This document shows, one piece after another, positions 9,721-22,800 of a stretch of DNA of 50,431 bases. The stretch is taken from the NCBI GenBank assembly GCA_009869945.1, contig WIXG01000482.1, positions 1-50,431 of the forward strand. Reading direction: 5' to 3'. The notes beneath the pieces were generated by a model that was given only the letters and a program-made list of their open reading frames with translations, had not been told where the DNA came from and searched no databases. A program made the position numbers and the translations under genes. Source of the stretch: Mesaphorura yosii (lineage: Eukaryota > Arthropoda > Collembola > Poduromorpha > Tullbergiidae). The first letter of the stretch is position 1, and every line of letters begins with the position of its first letter.

Positions 9721-12700
9721 AAATATGTGACTTACATTAAGGTGCTGTTTCTTCGCGAAATCCGTAACTAACTTGTAGATACGTAAAAATCGCTACATTT
9801 TCAGTATTTTTCATTGCAAATTCAGCACGCTTACATCAGGCGGTGTTTGCTGGGTCTCAATCCACACATGAAATGGAACTTTCCAAACACAAATTGTCAA
9901 ATTGTCAGTTAAAATCGCACTCGCAAAGGAAACAAAGAAAAAGCTTTCAGACTTTCCCGCACACGAGACGCGAAATTACGAAATTGACAAACGGCACGAC
10001 GGTGGATGAAATTGAAACTCTCTTTTAAATGAGTCGCGATAAATTAAAAATTAACTGACGATAATTGATGTAGGCGCTCGGTTGGCAGGCATATGTCGTA
10101 TCACTGTCGCATTGTTCTTTTAATGGCTATCGAAACGATGACGATTACAACGATGACTACTTGCCTGCCATCGTGTTCGCGAACGCATCGCCAGCCAGCC
10201 ATTCATGCACAAAATTTAAATTTGCGTCTTCCGCGTCATCGCCAGCCCGAAAGACAAGACAGAGGATTCTGTGTGTTGCAGCCAAAAGTGAAATTTCATA
10301 CGCGGAGCACACATGCGAGGATGCAATTAAAAGTGTCGTTGTCGTTATTTAATTGTCGTGTCGCATTTAATGCATCGCGTCGTGAAATTTGAAACTTGAC
10401 TTGATATACTATTGCTGCTCAGATTAAGAATCTGAATTTTTGATACAGAATGAATTTTTTTTCGACTTGTGTGACTTTTGAGAATTCCGACCACATTTTT
10501 TCAACCATGCATGATGCATATTTACAAGCTGAAGGCAGAAGACTGAAGACCGTGTTTGCTTGCTTGAGAGAACTTCTTGAATTCGTACGCATGCATTACG
10601 AATCAAGAATGCATCGCCTCTCGCCTCTCGCCTGCCTGAAGTGTGTACCTGTGCGAGTTTCGAGTACCTGCCAGCCAGCTACTTCAGATGTTAGTACAAT
10701 GTTTCGTTTTCTTCAGTCTTACTTGAGTCTCGAATGGGTTGACAACACACGCGAGATTGCAAGCAACCGCTTTCTTTTTGTGCTGTGCTATGCAACATCG
10801 AGCTGTGGATAATCTCGATCGTCTTTGTCAGAGAATTCTTTACGTGTGAGTTTGTCATTGGGCATTTTGGAATTTGACAAGCGAAGTTTTGTGTTGTGAA
10901 TCACCTGCGTCGTCGTTGTTGTGTTGACTGAGAAAAGTTTAGACATCCTTTACGCAGTGAAAAATTCTGGATTTCTGGCTGGCACGGACAATTTTGACCT
11001 CGAATCAGTTCACAAAGGGCAGGTAATGATCCTAATCTCATGCTTTTTACAGCGATTATGGAGCAATTAACAATTAACGCAAAACCCTGACCTGTGGGCT
11101 GTTAAGTCACGCGCTCAAAGAGCCCACGGGTCACAGGCTTTTAAATGTAAATGGATTTGTGGGCCGGTCGCGCAGCGGCGCCCATCCATTAAACTTAGGC
11201 ATTAAGCACTTAACGCATTTTTGTGGACTTGATTTGACTTAGACATACGTGGGTCGATTTTACGGAAGCCCGAACACGAAAGCACATAATTTTTAATTGC
11301 ATGCGGTTAAAAGGCGCCGCCACGCACTCGCACGCGTGGCGGTGCGGCCACATCGCTCGAGGCCCACCTTCGTGTGCTCGAGATAAATTCCCATCGCCCA
11401 TTAAATTCCATGGTCTACATGACATCGAGAACATTAAACATGAAACAATCGCTAAATCGCTTTGGGATCCGCTTTGGTAATTTGCGATGTTTACAAGCCA
11501 AAACCAAGAATCTCGCCACGACGCGACATGAAGCAGTTTGTATTTTGCACGCAGGCGCTGGCGCCAGGAGGCCGTGTTGGGCTCGTGACTTGTAAATTAA
11601 GAAATTGGGCAATAAAAACTCAAAAGGCTAAGGCAAATAGCGAACTTTCTCGAAGTGCTTTTGTTTTGCGCGTCGATTACAATTGCGAATTGGGTTTGGT
11701 TTGCCGTTGACAACTTAATTCTCTGCCCGGCTGATTACCGATTCAATGCACAGCGCGCCGTCGAGAGGCCGATGTCATTTTAATAATTGCAATTAACATG
11801 ACAGGCGATTAAGTAAATTCAAGCCGTATTATTGCCAATTGCCATATTAAATCATGATCCACTCGTGTCGTGTCGCAAATATCCTTCGATTTGAGACGCC
11901 ATTACTTTTATGAGCCTCTCGCCATGTTTTACATGAGTTTCGCATCGCATCATCGTCGTCGTTATCATCTTTGCAATTTGTAACAAACATTATGCCCATA
12001 TTTTGGTAATAAATTGCTTGCATTCAGGCAGGCAGCAAGCAAATTGCACGGGCACTGCAACAAAAGAATTGCATTATTTCCATTGTTAAATAAACAGCTG
12101 AAGCCCCTGACAAGAACATTTGAACATAATTTCACATTTACACAGGACGGATTCACTTTCCAAAGTCACAGTTGCTTTTTTGTTTACTCACAATTTCATT
12201 ATTTCATGTTTTGTCTCGAGGTTTGCGTTTACGTTTCATGGCCCAAGGCAAAGATGCAGTGCAAAAATGCAAAAGTGATTCATGAATTCAGCCGTCGGTC
12301 AATTCACTCGCTCGTTCACTCGCCACGCCACTTCATCAAAGTCGGACACACGAGCATAATTATGAATTATGAGTTACGAAAATGAATTATGAACCATCAG
12401 GATTATCATTGCGAATTGCATAAGCTTAATCGCTGACTCAGTCTTGAGTTTTTGTTTACGTAATAAAAATTTAAACTCGAAACTCTGCCGGAAAAGGAAG
12501 TAATCTGCCGTGGGACTTTTTTGCAATTGCGATAGCCGTGCTCAGAGGAAGAAAGGAAAAGTTTCGAGTTTACGAGTCGTTTTGCCTTGCGTGCTGGTCG
12601 CAGGTTAAAAGAATGCAGTAGCAGTGAGAAGAGTCTGGCTGCATCCGGGTTCTCGAGAAAAGAATGTAGGCCAGACGGCCAGAGAGTCATGGCTTCAGGA

Positions 12701-14277
12701 GACGAACGAAGAACGGACGGACGTGCATTGCATTGTTTACTCAACGCATTACGTGCATTGTTACGTGCATTACGTGGCGTGCTTTACTATGTCGTAGTGA
12801 CGTTTCCCGTCCGTCCAACGCAATTTGTAATTTTGCGGTTGAATGCAACTTAATTTAACGGCTCGCCAGCGTAGAGCATTTGCCAATTTTCAATCAGTGC
12901 AGCTGTGTTGAGGTCGTGCGTTGTGAAAGAAATTCACGGGAAGGCATTTCTTCACCTTTTGTCTTGACTTTGGCTAGGGTCGGTAATCAGCTCGCAATCA
13001 ACCTGCAATCAGCACCTTTTTCGTGCTTGGACGCCTTTGAAATCTTAATTAAGACTAAGACTAATAAGACTGAGACTTCTTTTAGCATGCTGAGTTGAGT
13101 TGAGTCTTTATTTTAGCAGCGAGAGAGCGACCTTGTCTCCGTTTCTCGCCCCGTCTGCCCCTCATCAGCCTGGCATTGTCTGATCCCCTACTAATTATTA
13201 CAATGTACGCGTAAATATTTGCTAACAGCGAATTGTGAGATGCGAATTGAGAATTGAGAGCTCAGAATTTAGATTACAGGTTCATTGTTACCAGCAACAG
13301 CAGCGGGAGAATTACGTGACAAAGATTGCCATGCAATTTACAATGCAATTTGCATGGCATGGCACGAAATGAGATGGAATCAGAAACCGCAACGCAACAA
13401 TGTGGCAACTGCAATTGCAATTGCTTCTGTACCTGCTGCTGCTTGGCATGCAAAATATTTCCATTGTTGTGCGAAGGAACAAGAAACCTGTTTCGCTGTG
13501 CTCCGATTACGCAACTCGCGATTCTCAGCTAAGCCAAGCCAAGCCAAGCCCGTGTTTACATTTGCATAATGCGTTATGCGTAAAAGCAGCGGCGCAGGTG
13601 ATTCGTTCGCGATTTTATGCCGATTTAATCAACGATATTGCAATTTTCGATGCAATGCTCGAGCTTCTAAATATCGCGCGCGCTTCATTTCATTGCATTA
13701 CTTTGCATTGTGCTGCGTTTTAAACGATTCCGAGAAGTCACAGCCACATTTTAATTCGAATCTGTCATTAATCAATGAAGGAGTGTCCGATTGAATTGTG
13801 CAGGGCACCTGCGCTTGATTGTGATAGTGGTTACAATTTTATTAACTGCTCCGTAATTAAAATGCCTATTTGCTTACTCACCTCGGAGCTCAGAGCCGAA
13901 ACGCGAGCTGAATGCCAAATACAGATGAATGATTACAAAACGGCCGGGCTGGCTGGGTTGATTAAGATGGCACTTTCACATTTTAATTAAACCCTTTCAA
14001 TCGGAGCTCGCAATCGCATCACAGAGATTTATTGCCAATGCGGACTGCAATCAGAATCGAATTGATTCAGCGCTTCATGCATGTTGTGCGTAGTGTGAAA
14101 GATCTTTGATGCTGGCTCATCAATCATTTGGCGTAGATTCGCGAGTGAGACGTGATCAGAAGTAGAACAGACCTGACCAGAATGCTGATTGAATGCTGGT
14201 CGCGGGCCGTGATTAAATTGTTAATTAAATTGTTCTTGAACTAAAATGTAAAATGTAATTGATTTTTGATTTTTCAG
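9721..14277. other. gene-poor region, repeat-word rich
   Basis: No gene is supported. Open frames are short and lack domain-like features. The region is full of degenerate aattgc/gcaatt words and holds a second copy of the dispersed repeat at 13475-13580, next to a run of four to five (a)agcc units (aagccaagccaagcc) near 13534. It ends at a good splice acceptor (tttgatttttcag) at about 14277 that starts the 5' untranslated part of the GPCR gene, so part of it may be that gene's promoter or first intron. Confidence 0.55.
13475..13580 (+). repeat. dispersed repeat, copy 2
   Basis: This is the plus-orientation match to the reverse complement of 2734-2850; shared blocks are the aacctgtttc region, ttacgcaa, and aagcccgtgtttacatttg followed by cataatgcg. 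The third, partial copy at 16365-16420 keeps the aagcc repeats and the cataatgc part. Confidence 0.5.
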
Positions 14278-14344
14278 AATCCACCTCGGAATTTCGATGT
14301 CTGGGCCAGGCTGAAGGAAGTGAGCGAGAAATTCGACGCCAGCC

Positions 14345-17300
14345 ATGACGGAAACTGAGACAGAACCGCGCCGCGCCGGTCGGCGCGGCCAGACGGCTCC
14401 CTCCTTCAGAAACTTTCCTGCCACCACCCAAGTGATTTTAGCGGCCATTCTTGTCTTCTTTTTTGTATCTTCGCCCAATTTATTTACGAGTGCAAGTGCG
14501 AGTGCGAATCCGCAAAGGACAAAAATCGTGAATTCCCAGCAAGTCAGCACGTCAACTTCGATTCAGCCAAAGTACGTCTTTCTGACGGCGAGGCAGCGGC
14601 AGGCGCGCGCCAATCAGGCGCGTGAAGTGGCCGCGGCGGCGAATTCCAGCGCAGCCGTGCAGCAGCAGCTTCGGCCCGTCCGCGTGACGTACGCCGACAT
14701 TGAGCGCACCAACAAAACGTGCCTTCCGAAGGACACTTGCGCCTCCTCGCGGGCGGACCGGAATGGAGCGTTGATGAACGACCCGAAGCGCCGCAACTGC
14801 TTCTGCGACCAGCAGTGTATCGTCTATGAAGACTGCTGCGTCGACTCCCCCTTCCGCCGCGACCCCAACGTCAAATATGGCCAGAATGAACTCTTCCAGT
14901 GCGTCAGCCTTCGACAGTTTGGTTCGCTGTACATGAAAACTAAATGCCCGCCAGGGTGGACCGACGAGACGGTGAGAGCTTTAAAGCGCATTCGCATTGT
15001 GCACGCCTGTCAATCATTCATTCAAGATTCGTCGCGGTCACTCGCTGTCATTAATCACTAATTAGTGCTTTTTATTGCTTGCTACAGTCGCAAGAGACGG
15101 GCGGTATAAATTACGACGGCGACTAAGCAAAGGAGAAAAATCTTTATTTTTCTGTTTCGTACGTACAATTTGACATGTGCGTCGTAAAATTCAATGAATC
15201 GAGCAATTAGCAATTGCAATTGATACACCAGCGTTCTGAGGCTGAGGTCATGAGAATTGTGAATCATTTCTATTGCTGGCTCTGGCTCGGCTGCTCTTTT
15301 CTGCTCTCGATTAACCTCAAATTCAAATTGGTGCATGTGAATAGAAAATAGAAAGGTTAAATTTCAAAATAAAAGTGCAGTACATATTTATTCAAGTAAT
15401 TAGCAATCAAAAATTCGCACAAATAGAAAATCTTCAGCAATAAAATTACGCAAGCAGCAAAGAGGCACAGGCGCCAAATTAAACTAATTCGAATTACAGA
15501 GAGTCGGACGTGAAAACTTGCACGATGTTTTTTCCCACCGACGCGTATCGCTTCACCAGCGTGATGAGGTACTCGTTGGCGTTCTGGAAAGGGCAGTTGA
15601 GTGTCGTCGTCGGATTAATCGGGCCGCACTCGCACGCGTGGGTCACGAAATTGCAGCTCCCTCCGACGCGGTCGTGGGTGCAACTGCAGTCGTCGTTGCA
15701 GATGGCCTCAAAGAGCTGGGCTTGCAACTTGTCCAGGCACATCATCCTTCGGGGGAAGGCTGGGGAGATGGGCGCGAGCGGCCCACACTCGCAAACGTCG
15801 CCCAGGCAGAATCCGAACATGGCTCCGTGCTGTTCTTGGCAGTCAGTCTCACACGCCAACTTGAAGACGTGGTTCGGGTCGGAGACTTCGCAGTTACCGT
15901 CGTCACACGCGAGCTTCCCATATTCGTATTTCTCGACACATTTGATTCCGGGCAACGCCCGGGCGAACCGGCGGCTGGAATTGGCAGGCGCGGGACCGGC
16001 TGCAGAATTTAAAGAGCCAAAGTCAATGCAATTAGCGGAGACTAGAAATTTTAAGTGTCCACGGCCCTGGCGTTGGGGTGCACTTACCGATTGAAATTGT
16101 GGTGAGAAGGCTCATGCCAGCGAAAATCTGTACGGCTGCTTTCATGACTGTGACAGACTCGCGTCCGTGTCGGTCTCAGCTTCCGAATGCAATGTTCTTC
16201 ATTTCTCATACATCATGCTTCAATTCCCTTCCGTACCTTTTCTGCTGTGGAGATTTTCCATGCGTGGCACTGCCCGAGGGTTGTTTAGGCCCGAGAGTCT
16301 AAAAATAGGAAAAAAATTCCAAGATTCTTCCTACATGTTTTACGAGACAGGCCAAGTCTCCTTTGCAATTTGCATTATGCATTATGCGAGCGTGTGAACT
16401 TGGCTTGGCTTGGTGTGACCTCTTTCTTGTCTCTTGCATAATCATGCAGATAATCTGCATGCAGGAGTAAATACTGACGCGAATTACGAATTGTGAATGC
16501 GAGTTTTATGAAAAATGTGTACACTACGGTGAAGAATCTATTTCGTATTGCATTCGCAAATTCGCATTGTGGTTTCTTCCATCGTGGCGTAAATGCGAGC
16601 AGAGCATAGCATTTTTTCAAAATATTCGCATTTCGCATTACATTGCGGAATTGCAAACGCTTAACGTGGCGTGGCACGTTCGTCTCGCATTTGCAAATGT
16701 AAATTTGCACGCGGTTTGTCGCCCACGCACGTTTTGTGATGCGCGAATTGTGACATAAAACAGAACAGCACGCAAATGGAGCTTGAAAACGAAGACGTGC
16801 CTAATTGGAATTTGGCTTTTGTTGCATTGCAGGTTCGCAAAGGCTGCGAGGAGGAGCGCACCAGCGCCTACGATCCGATCTCGACTCTCCCCATCACGAG
16901 CACCAAGTCGGGGTTCACGTTCCGCAATTACTTCTGCGCCCTCTGCAACAATCAGACGGGGGCAGAGCGAATGGAGGTCTGGCGCCCCCGCATCGAGTGC
17001 CCGACCCTCTCGCCGGCGGCGAAGGAGCTGCGCAACGCCACGCAGGGCAGCATTCTCTCGCTGCTCGAGTACAAGCCGGACGAGGGGCGCTGGGGACTGA
17101 GCGTCCCCGCGCCTATGCCGGAGCCTCCGACCAGCGCGAGAGGGCGCGCGCGTGCACGCTGGCGAAGTCTCGAGACGACGGCGGAAACGGAGGCCGAATC
17201 GATTGCGACGTGGCACGGCTGCGGGGTCGACCCGGTCGTGCCCCCTAACGTGGAGCACCTCATCCGCTTCTGCCGGCCCGCCATCCGAGGCTGCCCCCCA

Positions 17301-19354
17301 AACTACAGCGACACGGACGTGCACCGGAAGTGCCTGAGCTACACGGCGACGGTGTACCACCTCCAAGAAGGCTACCGCAACGTCCATTGCGCCATGTGCA
17401 ACGGCCTCCTCCCCGACCAGCTCTTCTGCGCCCCGCACGGCACCTCGCGCTCGGCCTTCCAATTCGAGTTCAACCCGGCCGCCTTCTCACTCCTCTTCGA
17501 CCTGAGCCCTGACTCGGGCAACGAAGTCGGGCGCCTCCGCAAATGCACGAAGGACGAGATTTACGACCCGTTTTTTGGGAAGTGCAGGTCGATCCTCTGC
17601 CAGGCGGGCCAGTATTATAAGAATGGGCATTGCTATCGGGACAAGACGGCGAGCCGCCCGGGGACGACGCCCGGCACGAGCACGAAGGGCACGAGCACCA
17701 CGACCAAGAAAACAACGGCAATCTCGACGTCCTCCTACGACGTGACGATTCTCAACGGAAAAGGCGAGGGCGTGCCCGGCACACCGGAAGAGTCCACCAC
17801 GAAAACGTACGGGAAAGCCCCCGACCGGCATCCGCACCGCCAAACAGAAGCCCAGCAGCGCTACGAGTACGACCTCTGCCCAAAAATCACGCTGGACGGC
17901 TCCGAGTACGAAATTCTGGCCAACGGCTCCGTTTATATTCGTGAGTACGAGCAGACGCTCTCCAAGGCGCAGTACGCGCTGTCGGGTACAGGCGACGATG
18001 GCCTCGCCCTCATTGTGTGCGCCCCGCCCTCGGCCCGAGGGTACTATATCGACAAGTTCGGCCCCGCCTGGGGCTACGCGACGTTCACATTCGCGACAGT
18101 GTCCGTCGTCTGCCTTCTGCTTCATCTCGTCGTGTCCGCCTTCGTCCCAGAGCTCCGAAACCTTTCTGGGAAGAACATTGCGAGCTTGAGCGTCGCCTTC
18201 CTCCTCGTCTACTCAACGTTTCTCGCGACGCCCTTCGTCCGCGTGCCCTCGGCGTCCTGCACTGCGCTGGCGGTGACTTTGTACTACAGCCTGATGGCGG
18301 TCTTCTGCTGGATGCTCATCCTCGCCTGGGACGTCTCCAGCACCCTCCGCCAGGCGGCCGTACAGCTCCGTGTCTCCTCCGGCCCGCAGTGGACCCGATT
18401 CATCTGCTACTCGACCTTCGGCTGGCTCCTCCCCGCTCTCCTCACCCTCGTCACGATCGTTGCCGAATTCCTCCCCGAACAAATGGCCTTCCCATACAGC
18501 CCCCGCTTCGGCCAGCACAACTGCTGGTTCGGCCAGAAACCCGCGCTCCTCATTTACTTTGTGGGCCCCGTCGGATTCGTCCTCCTCGTCAACTGCGGCC
18601 TGTTTGTGGACGCCGCCCGCGTGATTCACTCGACGACGCGCGGAACATCGAAAGCCAAAGTGTGCGGACCGTCCCAGCGGAATTTCAAGTAAGGCACTCG
18701 CATTTTTTGAATTCTCACCCTCCTCTTGCACGAAATCTAAACCTTAGAAATATTTAAGTACTCTGCCCCCTTTTCAGGCTGTACCTCCGCCTGGGCTGTC
18801 TGATGGGCGTGTCATGGATTCTGGGCATCGTCGCGGGGTTCGTGGATAACGTGGGCCTGTGGATCCTCTTCATGCTCTTCAACACGCTGCAGGGCCTCTA
18901 CCTTTTCATTGCATTTACTTGCACCTCCAAAGTGTACAAAAGCCTCCGGGCGAGGGTCGGCGCCCGGCAGGGCGCGGCGGGGCAGGCGTCTTGGACGTGG
19001 TCGGGCATTGTAGGCATGGGCGGCGGCAGCGGCAGTGGGGGGGCAGACCGCATGATTCGAACGGTGTCCGACTCGTCGTCGTCTGGCGTGTCGGGAGTCG
19101 GTAAGCGGTCGGATGTCTGCGGTGGCGGGAGATACGAAACCGAGCCGCCAATGCCCCCGCACTCCCACGACGTGCCACACGAATCTTACCACAGCCTCCA
19201 TCACAGTCTCCACTATCAACACCAGCACCAGACACGCCAGCATCAGCAGCAGGCGCAACTGCAGCTCCCCCGAGTGGGTGGTGGCGGAGTAACGCCGTCA
19301 AGGGTTTCGAGCCCCATCTACCGCGGCTCAACGACAGAAATGTACATATCTTGA
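14345..19354 (+). CDS. Methuselah-like / adhesion-type family B GPCR
   Basis: Coding exons fit as 14345-14971, 16833-18688 and 18778-19354, with consistent phases, giving about 1019 residues. A hydrophobic segment near residues 28-45 is a signal peptide or anchor. Residues about 125-168 form a Cys-rich somatomedin-B-like module (NCFCDQQCIVYEDCCVDS). A long extracellular region with more Cys pairs and a Ser/Thr-rich linker follows. Seven hydrophobic segments start near residue 620, including SLSVAFLLVYSTFLATPFV, YSLMAVFCWMLILAWDVS and, in the last exon, GCLMGVSWILGIVAG; this layout is that of family B Methuselah-like receptors. The cytoplasmic tail is Gly- and His/Gln-rich. A 5' untranslated exon begins at about 14278. 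The coding exons are strikingly GC-rich compared with the flanking AT-rich DNA. Ligand unknown. Confidence 0.82.
15494..16145 (-). CDS. secreted cysteine-rich protein nested in the GPCR intron
   Basis: Two exons, 16145-16088 and 15999-15494, join in frame through GTAAGT and a tgcag acceptor to give about 187 residues. Exon 1 is a signal peptide (MKAAVQIFAGMSLLTTISI). The mature part has about 18 cysteines, with the short motif CxCGP occurring twice (VCECGPLAP and ACECGPINP), suggesting two related Cys-rich subdomains. The gene lies wholly inside the first coding intron (14972-16832) of the GPCR on the opposite strand. A minus-strand AATAAA about 100 bp past the stop (near 15384) supports a separate transcript. 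Not assigned to a known family. Confidence 0.7.
16365..16420 (-). repeat. dispersed repeat, partial copy 3
   Basis: The reverse complement carries aagccaagccaag followed by a gcataatgcataatgc block, as in the copy at 13475-13580. It lies in the GPCR intron. Confidence 0.4.
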
Positions 19355-19440
19355 ATATAACCAGAAATCAGTATTTTCCTTGAGCAACTTTGTTTATATG
19401 CATTTGTGCCTTCTTCGCCCTGTACTTTTTTATTGTCAGC

Positions 19441-19446
19441 AATAAA
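19441..19446 (+). terminator. polyadenylation signal of the GPCR gene
   Basis: AATAAA lies 87 bases after the stop codon of the GPCR last exon. Confidence 0.55.
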
Positions 19447-19481
19447 TCTCAATTTCATGACGACTATTAAAATGACTTGAT

Positions 19482-19572
19482 CAGGCGGCGTTCACGTCGA
19501 TGACATAGAAGGTCATATGCTTGCCCTTTACCTTGAGCGACTTCCAAATCTCGCCGCACTAACGAATGGCGA
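19482..19572 (-). pseudogene. possible orphan terminal exon
   Basis: On the minus strand an acceptor-like cgttag is followed by an open frame CGEIWKSLKVKGKH... ending with TGA at about 19482, and a minus-strand AATAAA lies 50 bases further at about 19431. About 180 bp upstream a GTAAGT donor follows another Lys-rich open piece. The composition looks protein-like but I recognise nothing, and no gene body is seen upstream because the GTPase gene begins on the other strand. A relic of a lost gene is the likeliest reading. Confidence 0.2.
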
Positions 19573-19897
19573 ACTTTGTTCAAATTCAATTGATATGAGT
19601 GTAAACCCAAGTTATGTCTAAGCGCTATGCTCTTTTTTAGAAGGAATATTGACCAAATTACGTCAGCAAAGCGCAAACTGCACTACTTTTCAATGTTGCA
19701 AACACCCATGGCAACGGCAAGGTTATCCTTTAGTGTCATTGAAGAGACAACCACTTACGAAATCAAATGCCTTTACATGAAGAGAGATTGGTGGCTTCAC
19801 CTTGACCTTTGGGGACCTGAATCTCGGTAGTTAGTCTTAATTGAAGAAAAAGTAGCAACCGGTGACTCAAGAACATTTATTTCAAAAGCGAGAAGCA

Positions 19898-22800
19898 ATG
19901 CATTCACATTCACACAAGCCAAGAGCGTGTTTTCTACTGCCGGGATTTCTCCTGTTTTCTCTCATATTTGTAACGCTGGGGCAAAGCAATGGTGGAGCAA
20001 TTGAGGAGGTTGTCAACAACGAGTCTGAGTCTGAGTCGCTGGTACAGAAAACTCTGCACTTGTTGGAGGAGGGTGAATCGTACATCCAACTGAGCAACAG
20101 CACCGACATTATCCTGGTCGTCGGGAATACAGGAGCTGGCAAGTCTACTCTGGTTCAATTCCTCGCGGGCAACAACTCGCAACTCGAGTCGTACAAGAAA
20201 GGCCGATTATATTTGATTCGAGACAATCAAGATAGAATCAGCACAAAGACAATTGCGTCCAAATCAATTTTCCCTGAACTTGTCACCTACAATGGCGAGT
20301 CGGGTAGCAGGCTCAGCTTTTACGATTGTCCTGGATTCAGTGACACACGGAACCAGGAACCCTACATTGAGATTGGGAACGCATTTTTCATTAAGAAAGT
20401 GGCAGATCATGGGCAGCGGATAAAGTTGGTTCTCGTGGCTAATCATTTCTCAATGCAACCTGATGCTGACCGCAATGATTTTTTAAGTCTACTCAAAAGC
20501 ATTGCTGTGCTTGTCAAGGACGTGTCCAAATTCCGAAACGGCGTTGCGCTCATCGCATCCAAAGTGCGCGGGGAAGAGGAGGATGAAGAGATGATTCAAG
20601 ACATTGCATCGTTCATGCAAGAGGTGAGGTCGGACCTGCCAAAAATTCTAACCAACGACACATTGAAGTCGGCAATGGAACTTTTAGACTCGCTCCTGTT
20701 ACACGACGGTAAGTGAAACACTCTGGCCAAAATAAAATAGGCTGAGGTTGACCCGTGCTGTAGTATTTGTCATATATCCTGATTATATTGTGTACAGATG
20801 GTTCATATCCACGAATCGCGGTGTTTCGGGCTCCCAGGTCAATTGGTCCGCTAAGTGATCAGCCGCGAATGCAGACCAACAGGCACGCCCTCATGCAAAT
20901 TATTCAGAATATCGAATACGTCCCGAAGTCTGCATCGGATTTCGGCTACGCTTTGTCTCCAACAGCTACTCTCTTAATTCGGGATTTGGTCTCACAAATC
21001 AACAGAAATGTAACAGCAACAGTGAGCGCTCTCAGCGTTGTTGTACTTGACGCTCTGAAGAGAGATTTTCGAAATGCGTTGAATGTCAGAGGATACGACG
21101 AAGAAGAGTCGAGGTTGGAGGACAAACTGCGAACTGCTTCAGCTCCGATCGTATTTTTAGAGCAAAACTTGACGTCTCCGCAGGTAGCCCTACGGGAGAT
21201 TGTGGCAAAGGTCAGACAGCTCAGCCCTGGAGACCAGGCGGAGAATATCGAAAAGTCGCTGGAGATACTATTGCGACAAAGCAGCTACTTGTTATTCTTC
21301 GAGACTGCGAGAGTCAGTCCACTGGATGCTGATTTAGGGCACTGGGGTTTGCCTCTGGCGCAATTCAAGTTGCAAATTCACAGATTTCTAGCCGGAGATT
21401 TCACTCATAGTCTGCACGTGGCCTTGTTGGAGACTCTATCCTCTTACTCAAGTTCGTTGACTCAAAGCTACTTGACCGGTGGTGTTGTCGAGATTGACGT
21501 CGGTGCGAGGGTGCGGCTGATTCGGTCTGACATCAACAACCTTCAACTTGTACGGCGCAACTTGTCAATAATGTTCAACGGAGTAGATGGAAATTCAATC
21601 AATTCTACATTCCGCTTGGTAGATTTTATACCAGAGTTCGTCACAGGTGTGGCGCCCAGAGATTGCAAAGAATAGATTTTATATTCAGAAGTTTGTATCT
21701 TTTGCATAGGCTTTCGACTTGGCGGCGTTCAAAACAGTCAAAGGTGGCATGGGGCAGCTTCTGCTTTGAAAGACATTCGGGAGTTGATGAAGTTGGACTG
21801 TCTCGTTTCTCAGGCAGTCGAGACCAAGCCTGTCGATTCACTGCGGTGGTTCCTAATCCTTGACAATGTTATTGGTGTGCTGCAAAATGAGAGGCAGTGG
21901 CTGGAGTTTTTGATTGATCTACAGCAAGAGCTATCTGAGCCAAATGTTCAGGTACACGACGAGTTTAGTTGGAAGGGAATGAGCACCGACAAAATCCTTG
22001 GGAATCCGGCCCTCTTCTGGTCAGAGTTCTCCAAGCTAAATAGAATTGTGAGCAAATACAGCGAACCCATGGCCCCTTTGCTCGTGAATGGGTCTCAAAA
22101 AATGGAAACACTGGTCAGTCTATTGCGCACAACGCTGCAGCGCCAACCATGTCCGGATGCGATTAATGGTGTGCTTACTGTGCATGGAACGAATGTGGTA
22201 CTAAATGAAGCCTTGAAATGCTTTCGTAATTCCAGCAACCAACCAGAAACTCTCGTACTGTTGGCGGCGCACACCGTATTCATTGACACAGATATTGTAG
22301 GCACACAACTGAATCCTTCGGCGGAGGGTCTTCAAGTTTTGATCATCGCTCCAACGTGGAAAATCTTAGCTGGGGACTACACTTTTAATTTAGATGGGAA
22401 GCCAGGAGCCGACAGGGCATTATTCACTAGCACAGCCTCCTACCACGGACAAAGTGGAGCAGGAGGTGGTGCAGGTGGCAACGGTGGTCTTTTTTATGGT
22501 ATTGGCGGCAAAATATATGGTCCTGGACGTCTGGCCATATCAGCCAATGGAGGGCGTGGAGGAGCCGGACAGCGTGGACAAAATGGAGGGTCAGGACGTG
22601 ATGGGGGAAACGCACGGGTAAGAAATTCGTCTACTTGACAAATATTTATTTATTATTTATTCAAGAATATAACTCTTGATTTCCAACCCCAGATTATTGG
22701 TATCTCAACCAATGGGAAATGGCTTGAGGCTGCAGCCTGCTGGGGAAACGAGCGGGTGAGGTACGACCACTCGCTATATGGGCACGAGCCCATGGGAAGT

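Noticed and set aside
16638..17462. 274-codon minus-strand open frame
   Set aside because: It is antisense to the GC-rich GPCR exon; Arg/Ala-rich composition is what GC-ending codons give on the opposite strand.
17487..18125. 212-codon minus-strand open frame
   Set aside because: Same reason: shadow of the GPCR coding exon.
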